Positions 60,214 to 64,000 of a DNA stretch of 64,000 bases are shown in pieces. The stretch lies in assembly GCF_900167475.1 (NCBI RefSeq), contig NZ_LT796768.1:3038001-3102000 (forward strand), in the 5' to 3' direction. The DNA comes from Aeromicrobium choanae (lineage in GTDB: Bacteria; Actinomycetota; Actinomycetes; Propionibacteriales; Nocardioidaceae). The notes under the pieces are model-generated. The model was given only the letters and a program-made list of their open reading frames with translations, was not told the DNA's origin and ran no database searches. Made by a program: the position numbers and the translations under genes. The number at the start of each line of letters is the position of its first letter. The first letter of the stretch is position 1.

Positions 60214-60672
60214 ATGGTCGTCCTGAGCCCCGCCACCGCCGAGAACTGGCGCGACATCGCACGGGTCCGCCCTCTCGAGTCCCAGTCGGAATGGGTCGCC
60301 GAGCCCACGTACTACCTGTGCCTCTCGGCGTACGACGGACTGTGGCGCTCGTGTGCGGTGCGGACTGAGGACGGGACGACCGTCGGCCACGTCATGTGGG
60401 CCGTCGATCCCGACGACGACAGCCACTGGATCGGTGGTCTCGTGATCGACGCCGAACGACAGGGCGAAGGCCTGGGTCGTGCCACCGTCGAGGCGTTGCT
60501 GACCCTCTGGGAGCGCGAGGAGCCGTCGCTCTCGGGCACGGAGTACCGCGAGGCGGCGTTGTCGGTCTCGGCCGGCAACGAGGTCGCGCTCGGGCTCTAC
60601 CGGTCGCTGGGGTTCATCGAGACGGGCGAGCTCTCCGACGACGAGATCGTCCTGAGGCGCCCGCGCCCCTAG
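60214..60672 (+). CDS. GNAT-family N-acetyltransferase
   Basis: The 152-residue protein has the GNAT core with V-G-H-V-M-W-A-V-D, I-G-G-L-V-I-D-A-E-R-Q-G-E-G-L-G-R-A as the acetyl-CoA loop (R/Q-x-x-G-x-G/A), and N-E-V-A-L-G-L-Y-R-S-L-G-F as the last helix. It resembles the spermidine/diamine acetyltransferase (BltD-like) branch. ATG 60214 is chosen since GGAGG lies eight bases upstream; ATG 60199 and 60118 are in frame. The target amine is unknown. Confidence 0.85.
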   Translation: MVVLSPATAENWRDIARVRPLESQSEWVAEPTYYLCLSAYDGLWRSCAVRTEDGTTVGHVMWAVDPDDDSHWIGGLVIDAERQGEGLGRATVEALLTLWEREEPSLSGTEYREAALSVSAGNEVALGLYRSLGFIETGELSDDEIVLRRPRP

Positions 60673-60692
60673 CCCCGACCGGAGCACGGGCG

Positions 60693-60698
60693 TACGTT
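60693..60698 (+). promoter_or_regulatory. -10 hexamer TACGTT for leaderless DUF2231-like gene
   Basis: TACGTT ends six bases before GTG 60705. Confidence 0.4.
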
Positions 60699-60704
60699 GA
60701 AAGG

Positions 60705-61259
60705 GTGTCGTCGGGCTCGATGGTGCAAGGCGTGATCCGGGCCGTGGGCGAGAGCCCGGTCGCGGAGGCACTCTCCGACGCCCAGCAGACCGTCTACCGC
60801 CCGCTGCTCGAGTGGGCCAGGCGAAGCCCCCTTCACTCAGGGGTGCTCGGCCACTCGGTGCATCCCGTGCTCACGGACGTCACCCTCGGGTGCTGGCTCA
60901 GCGCCTCGATCCTCGACGCCGCGGGAGGGTCGGGCGCGCGCGCCAGCGCAAGACTCCTCGTCGCGAGCGGACTCGCCGCGTCGGTGCCGACGGCCCTCGC
61001 CGGCGCCGCGGACTGGACGGAGCTGTCCGGCGCGGAACGCAGGATCGGTGCGGTGCACGCCGCCGGCACGGACATCGCCACGTGCCTGCTCTTCGGCTCC
61101 CTCGTCGCGCGGATGCGCGGGAACCATGCCGCCGGCTCGAAGTTCGCGATCGCGGGGAACCTCGTCATGGTCGGTGCCGGCCTGCTCGGAGGGCACCTGG
61201 CCCTCACGAAGGGAACGGCGAACCGCACGTCTGCCAGAGGCGCCGCTCCGAGCGCCTGA
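60705..61259 (+). CDS. DUF2231-like membrane protein
   Basis: The 184-residue protein has the motif L-G-H-S-V-H-P-V-L-T-D-V-T-L-G-C-W near residue 48, as in DUF2231 membrane proteins thought to bind haem. About four hydrophobic segments follow, with A-D-W-T-E-L-S-G and R-I-G-A-V-H-A-A-G-T-D in between. Histidines within the membrane part fit haem binding; this is inference. An in-frame ATG 60720 would remove only five residues. Confidence 0.8.
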   Translation: MSSGSMVQGVIRAVGESPVAEALSDAQQTVYRPLLEWARRSPLHSGVLGHSVHPVLTDVTLGCWLSASILDAAGGSGARASARLLVASGLAASVPTALAGAADWTELSGAERRIGAVHAAGTDIATCLLFGSLVARMRGNHAAGSKFAIAGNLVMVGAGLLGGHLALTKGTANRTSARGAAPSA

Positions 61260-61335
61260 CCACCCGGGTGATGAGTTCCCGCTCCCTCTGCCGTCTTACC
61301 TGTGACAGGACTTGACGAGACGGAAGAGGATGACC

Positions 61336-62322
61336 ATGAGTGTGGACACGCGAGTGGGGGAGCGGGGCGACATGACCGAGGTCGACGAGACGACGTTCTC
61401 GGCGATGGCCGAGCGGCACCGGCGGGAGCTGCACGTGCACTGCTACCGGATGCTCGGCTCCTTCGAGGACGCCGAGGACACCGTGCAGGAGACGTTCCTG
61501 CGGGCCTGGCGGCGCCGGGAGACCTACGAGGGTCGCTCGACGTTCCGCGCCTGGCTCTACAAGATCGCGACGAACGCCTGCCTGGACCTGCTGGCCAAGC
61601 GACGCCCGGAGCCGGCCACCGGCGGAGAGGTGCTGTGGCTGCAGCCCTACCCCGACCGGCTGCTCGACGAGCTGCGCGCCGACGACGCCGACGAGCCCGA
61701 GTCGCAGGTCGTCGCACGGGAGACGATCGAGCTGGCCTACCTGATCGCGGTCCAGCACCTTGCGCCGCGGCCGCGCGCCGCGCTGATCCTGCGTGACGTG
61801 GTCGGCTGGCCGGCGAAGGACGTCGCTGAGCTCCTCGGCGACTCCGTGAACTCGGTGAACTCGGCACTGCAGAGGGCCCGCGCCGGGATGCGCGAGCACC
61901 TTCCGGCCGAACGCCAGGACTGGACCGGAGGCGCTGACGACCCCGAGACGCTCGAGCTGGTGCGCCGCTACACCGAGGCCTGCGTCGCCACGGACATCGA
62001 CTCGATCGCGGGGATGCTGCGCGAGGACGTGCGCTGCTCGATGCCGCCGACGCCGGGACTGCAGATCGGCCGCGATGCGGTCGTGGGCGACTGGGTCGAG
62101 AGCGGGTTCGAGAGCATGACGGGCCTGCGCGTCGTCGCCACCTCGGCCAACCGGCAGCCCGCCGTCGGGGCCTACCTGTGGCGGGAGCAGGAGAACGCCT
62201 ACCTGCCCCTCACGGTCGACGTGCTGCGGATCGAGGGCGGGAAGATCAGCGAGATCCTCACGTTCCACGGTGACCAGTTCCCGCGGCTGGGACTGCCCGA
62301 GCGTCTGGAGGCGGCGTCATGA
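61336..62322 (+). CDS. ECF sigma factor with C-terminal NTF2/SnoaL-like domain (SigX5/SigG type)
   Basis: The 328-residue protein contains sigma-70 region 2 (R-H-R-R-E-L-H-V-H-C-Y-R-M-L-G-S-F-E-D-A-E-D), region 4 (L-A-P-R-P-R-A-A-L-I-L-R-D-V-V-G-W) and then a ~120-residue SnoaL-like domain. The fused domain takes over the role of an anti-sigma factor in related ECF groups and likely senses a signal. GAAGAGG stands six bases before ATG 61336; alternatives at 61312, 61330 and 61372 are in frame. It overlaps the DUF6069 gene by four bases (ATGA). Confidence 0.87.
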   Translation: MSVDTRVGERGDMTEVDETTFSAMAERHRRELHVHCYRMLGSFEDAEDTVQETFLRAWRRRETYEGRSTFRAWLYKIATNACLDLLAKRRPEPATGGEVLWLQPYPDRLLDELRADDADEPESQVVARETIELAYLIAVQHLAPRPRAALILRDVVGWPAKDVAELLGDSVNSVNSALQRARAGMREHLPAERQDWTGGADDPETLELVRRYTEACVATDIDSIAGMLREDVRCSMPPTPGLQIGRDAVVGDWVESGFESMTGLRVVATSANRQPAVGAYLWREQENAYLPLTVDVLRIEGGKISEILTFHGDQFPRLGLPERLEAAS

Positions 62323-62741
62323 GCGGCGCCACGGAGGCCCGGATCGGCACCCGGCCCCGGCTCGGCAGGGTCACCGTCACCGGCGTCGGTGCCGCGGTCG
62401 TGGCGGCGGCGGTCACCACGGCCTGCGCCGCGCTCGCGAAGGCGGCCGGCGTCGACTTCGAGGTCCCCGACGGGGGCGAGGCCATCCCCGTGGGCGGCTT
62501 CGCCACGGTGACCGGGTTCTTCTCGCTCGTCGGCGTGGCCGTCGCGCTCGCACTCGGGCGCAGGAGCGCTCGCCCGGCGCAGCGGTTCCTGCAGGTGACG
62601 CTGGCCCTGACCACGGCCTCGCTGGTCCCGCCGTTCCTCGCCGGAGGCAACGCGGCGACGACCGCCACCCTGGTCGGGCTACACCTCGTCGCCGCGGCCG
62701 TGGTGATCCCGGTCGTGGCGCGGGCGCTCCGCACTCCGTGA
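62319..62741 (+). CDS. Four-helix membrane protein (DUF6069-like)
   Basis: The 140-residue protein has four hydrophobic segments: V-T-G-V-G-A-A-V-V-A-A-A-V; V-T-G-F-F-S-L-V-G-V-A-V-A-L-A; L-A-L-T-T-A-S-L-V-P-P-F; and A-A-A-V-V-I-P-V-V-A. Between the first two lies the soluble loop V-D-F-E-V-P-D-G-G-E. Size and layout match DUF6069 proteins that often follow TIGR02960 sigma factors. It starts in ATGA overlap with the sigma gene and is probably its target or partner. Its 3' end overlaps the convergent hydrolase gene by 63 bases. Confidence 0.78.
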   Translation: MSGATEARIGTRPRLGRVTVTGVGAAVVAAAVTTACAALAKAAGVDFEVPDGGEAIPVGGFATVTGFFSLVGVAVALALGRRSARPAQRFLQVTLALTTASLVPPFLAGGNAATTATLVGLHLVAAAVVIPVVARALRTP

Positions 62742-63422
62742 GAGCCACGCGCTGATCGCGGGCAGCACGAGATCGATGCGCCGCAGCATCCCGTCGTGGT
62801 CGAGCCCCGGCACGACCTCGTACGGGATGCCGCGTGCGTCGAGGTCTCGCTCCAGCTGGACGGGGGAGAGGAGCGACGCCACCACGGCGTCCTCCTCGCC
62901 CCACCAGGCGCGGAGCGGGCGGTCGAGGTCCGCCAGCGCGGCGCGGGGCAGCGAGGCGATGTCGTCCCAGAAGGCCTCGGCGGCCACCGGGTCGTAGGTC
63001 GCGAGGACCTCCTCCCACGCCTGCGGGTCCTGGCGCGCCGCGGCGTTGCGGGCCCGAGCACGATGGCCCATGCCGGTGAGGTCGGCGGTGAGCGGGAAGC
63101 CGCCGCAGGCCACCGCGGTGACGCGGGCACTGCTCCGGGCGAGCCGTGCGGCCATCACGCCGTTCATCGAGTACCCGAACGTGGCGTACGAGTCGATGCC
63201 GAGGTGGTCCAGCACCCGCTCGACGTCGCGCACGAAACCGCTCATGTCGTACGACCCCGGACGCTCGCTCGGCCCGAAGCCGCGCGGGGCCACGATCACC
63301 ACCCGGCACCGCTCCGTGAGGGCGGACAGGTCCATCGACGACCAGTCGACGTTCAGGCGCGGCACGACGACCGCGGGCCCCTCGCCCACCGAGGACCACC
63401 AGACCCCGTCGAGCTCGGCCAT
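62679..63422 (-). CDS. Alpha/beta-fold hydrolase next to Rrf2 regulator
   Basis: The 247-residue protein has the nucleophile elbow G-Y-S-M-N-G, A-P-R-G-F-G-P-S for the oxyanion/cap region, an Asp after W-W-G-E-E-D and the His in P-G-L-D-H-D-G-M. It lies five bases after the Rrf2 stop in the same direction, so both are one operon. The reaction is unknown. ATG 63422 is the only start near the Rrf2 gene; the frame upstream of it is the shadow of the Rrf2 gene. Confidence 0.82.
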   Translation of the reverse strand: MAELDGVWWSSVGEGPAVVVPRLNVDWSSMDLSALTERCRVVIVAPRGFGPSERPGSYDMSGFVRDVERVLDHLGIDSYATFGYSMNGVMAARLARSSARVTAVACGGFPLTADLTGMGHRARARNAAARQDPQAWEEVLATYDPVAAEAFWDDIASLPRAALADLDRPLRAWWGEEDAVVASLLSPVQLERDLDARGIPYEVVPGLDHDGMLRRIDLVLPAISAWLSRSAERPRHDRDHHGRGDEV

Positions 63423-63427
63423 GGGCC

Positions 63428-63904
63428 TCAGGGCATCCCGGCCATCGACGTGAGCGCCGCGTAGTCGTCGGCGTCGAAGCCCGCGTCCGTGAGGACGTCC
63501 TTCAGCGAGATCGCGTCGAGCCGCGCGACGATGGCGTCCGCCACGCGCCGGTCGAGGTCGGTCAGCACCCCCTGGATGCTGCCGCCGACGGCGCACGCCG
63601 GGTTCGGGCCGTGGATCCCGAGCACCGGATCGTCGCCCTGGAGCAGCTTCCAGACCTGCGCGAGCGTGACGGCTGCGGGGTCGGCGGCCAGCTCCCAGCC
63701 ACCGCGGGCGCCGGGGCGGGAGCGCACCAGCCCGCCGGCGCGGAGGGGGCCCAGGACCTTGCGCACGTGCACGGGGTTCACCGCGGTGCTGCCGGCCAGC
63801 TCCTCGGAGCCCACGGGCGCGACGCGACCCGCCGCCGCGCTGGCGGCGAGGTACGTCAGCACATGCACTGCCACCGCGAACTGGGTGTTGGTCGACCTGG
63901 CCAT
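63428..63904 (-). CDS. Rrf2-family regulator with a single cysteine
   Basis: The 158-residue winged-helix protein has N-P-V-H-V-R-K-V-L-G-P-L-R-A-G-G-L-V as recognition helix and R-P-G-A-R-G-G-W-E-L as wing. N-P-A-C-A-V-G-G-S-I-Q-G-V-L is present, where IscR and NsrR have three cysteines; only one is kept, so it is more like the YwnA/RsrR-type members. One cysteine could serve thiol redox sensing. It is divergent from a gene starting at 63985, and the dyad between them (63934–63958) is a likely operator. Confidence 0.88.
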   Translation of the reverse strand: MARSTNTQFAVAVHVLTYLAASAAAGRVAPVGSEELAGSTAVNPVHVRKVLGPLRAGGLVRSRPGARGGWELAADPAAVTLAQVWKLLQGDDPVLGIHGPNPACAVGGSIQGVLTDLDRRVADAIVARLDAISLKDVLTDAGFDADDYAALTSMAGMP

Positions 63905-63933
63905 GCCCCCATCTTGTCATATCGCCATCGGCG

Positions 63934-63958
63934 TGACTACAGTTAGGAACTGTCATCA
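63934..63958. promoter_or_regulatory. Dyad operator between Rrf2 gene and divergent gene
   Basis: ACAGTT-AGG-AACTGT (63939–63953) is perfect; extended arms TGACTACAGTT and AACTGTCATCA match at 9 of 11 positions. It lies 30 bases from the Rrf2 start and 27 from the divergent start, the expected place for a shared operator. Confidence 0.65.
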
Positions 63959-63984
63959 CCGTAACTACAGATCGGGAAACCCCC

Positions 63985-64000
63985 ATGACCCTCGCCATCA
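63985..64000 (+). CDS. Start of a divergent gene, cut by window end
   Basis: ATG 63985 opens M-T-L-A-I and runs off the window. It is divergent from the Rrf2 gene, with the dyad between them, so it is probably the regulated target. Five codons are too few to name the product. Confidence 0.5.

Noticed and set aside
1-64000. CRISPR arrays, tRNA and rRNA genes
   Set aside because: No regularly spaced repeats with unique spacers and no cloverleaf or T-loop sequence were seen in any gap; gaps are short and mostly explained by promoters.

Overview
The window is a gene-dense, high-GC actinobacterial chromosome segment. The order thrS–HIT–pgsA–pdxS–pdxT–yebC–ruvCAB–yajC–apt–relA–hisS–aspS–rarA–alaS–ruvX–mltG–aroE–aroC–aroK–aroB–pepQ–efp–nusB matches the conserved housekeeping block of Actinomycetota. 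Together with the DUF222/HNH gene, GTG starts and abundant leaderless promoters it suggests a Nocardioidaceae-like organism, perhaps close to Aeromicrobium; this assignment is inference. No tRNA, rRNA, CRISPR array or insertion sequence was seen.

Layout. 1–6.3 kb: scattered genes (partial TetR regulator, VOC protein, trpF, Rrf2 regulator, type II-like L-asparaginase, a membrane phosphodiesterase and an MBL hydrolase). 6.5–12.5 kb: a tightly overlapping operon of acyl-CoA ligase, DUF3556 membrane protein, phytoene-desaturase-like FAD enzyme and PucR regulator, behind a perfect dyad. 12.6–17.5 kb: a secreted protein, then thrS, HIT hydrolase, phosphatidylinositol-phosphate synthase and pdxS. 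17.8–23.6 kb: an accessory surface-protein locus placed between pdxS and pdxT. 23.6–49.4 kb: the housekeeping block listed above. 49.4–52.7 kb: the efeUOB iron-uptake operon with an IdeR/DtxR-type box. 52.7–64 kb: accessory genes, including a DUF222/HNH protein, hydrolases, a TetR-regulated pair, an NlpC/P60 protein behind a probable c-di-AMP riboswitch, an ECF sigma factor with an NTF2-like tail, and a divergent Rrf2 locus.

The most interesting part is 17,610–23,624. It encodes three ER/SipW-type signal peptidases with a Ser/His catalytic pair, four small exported proteins with TasA/SipW-like alternate signal peptides, and one LPQTG sortase substrate. Two of the three peptidases carry, behind a second hydrophobic segment, their own substrate-like exported C-terminal domain with an Ala–Phe–Thr–Asp junction. 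Peptidase and substrate thus appear fused in one polypeptide, and the module is duplicated in tandem. I infer a self-contained machine for making a surface fibre or matrix.

Other points of note are genes missing from their usual places (secD/secF between yajC and apt; pimA and its acyltransferase between pgsA and pdxS; aroQ between aroB and pepQ), a dispersed palindromic repeat family that has entered a coding sequence, and -10-like hexamers placed 6–7 bases before many start codons.
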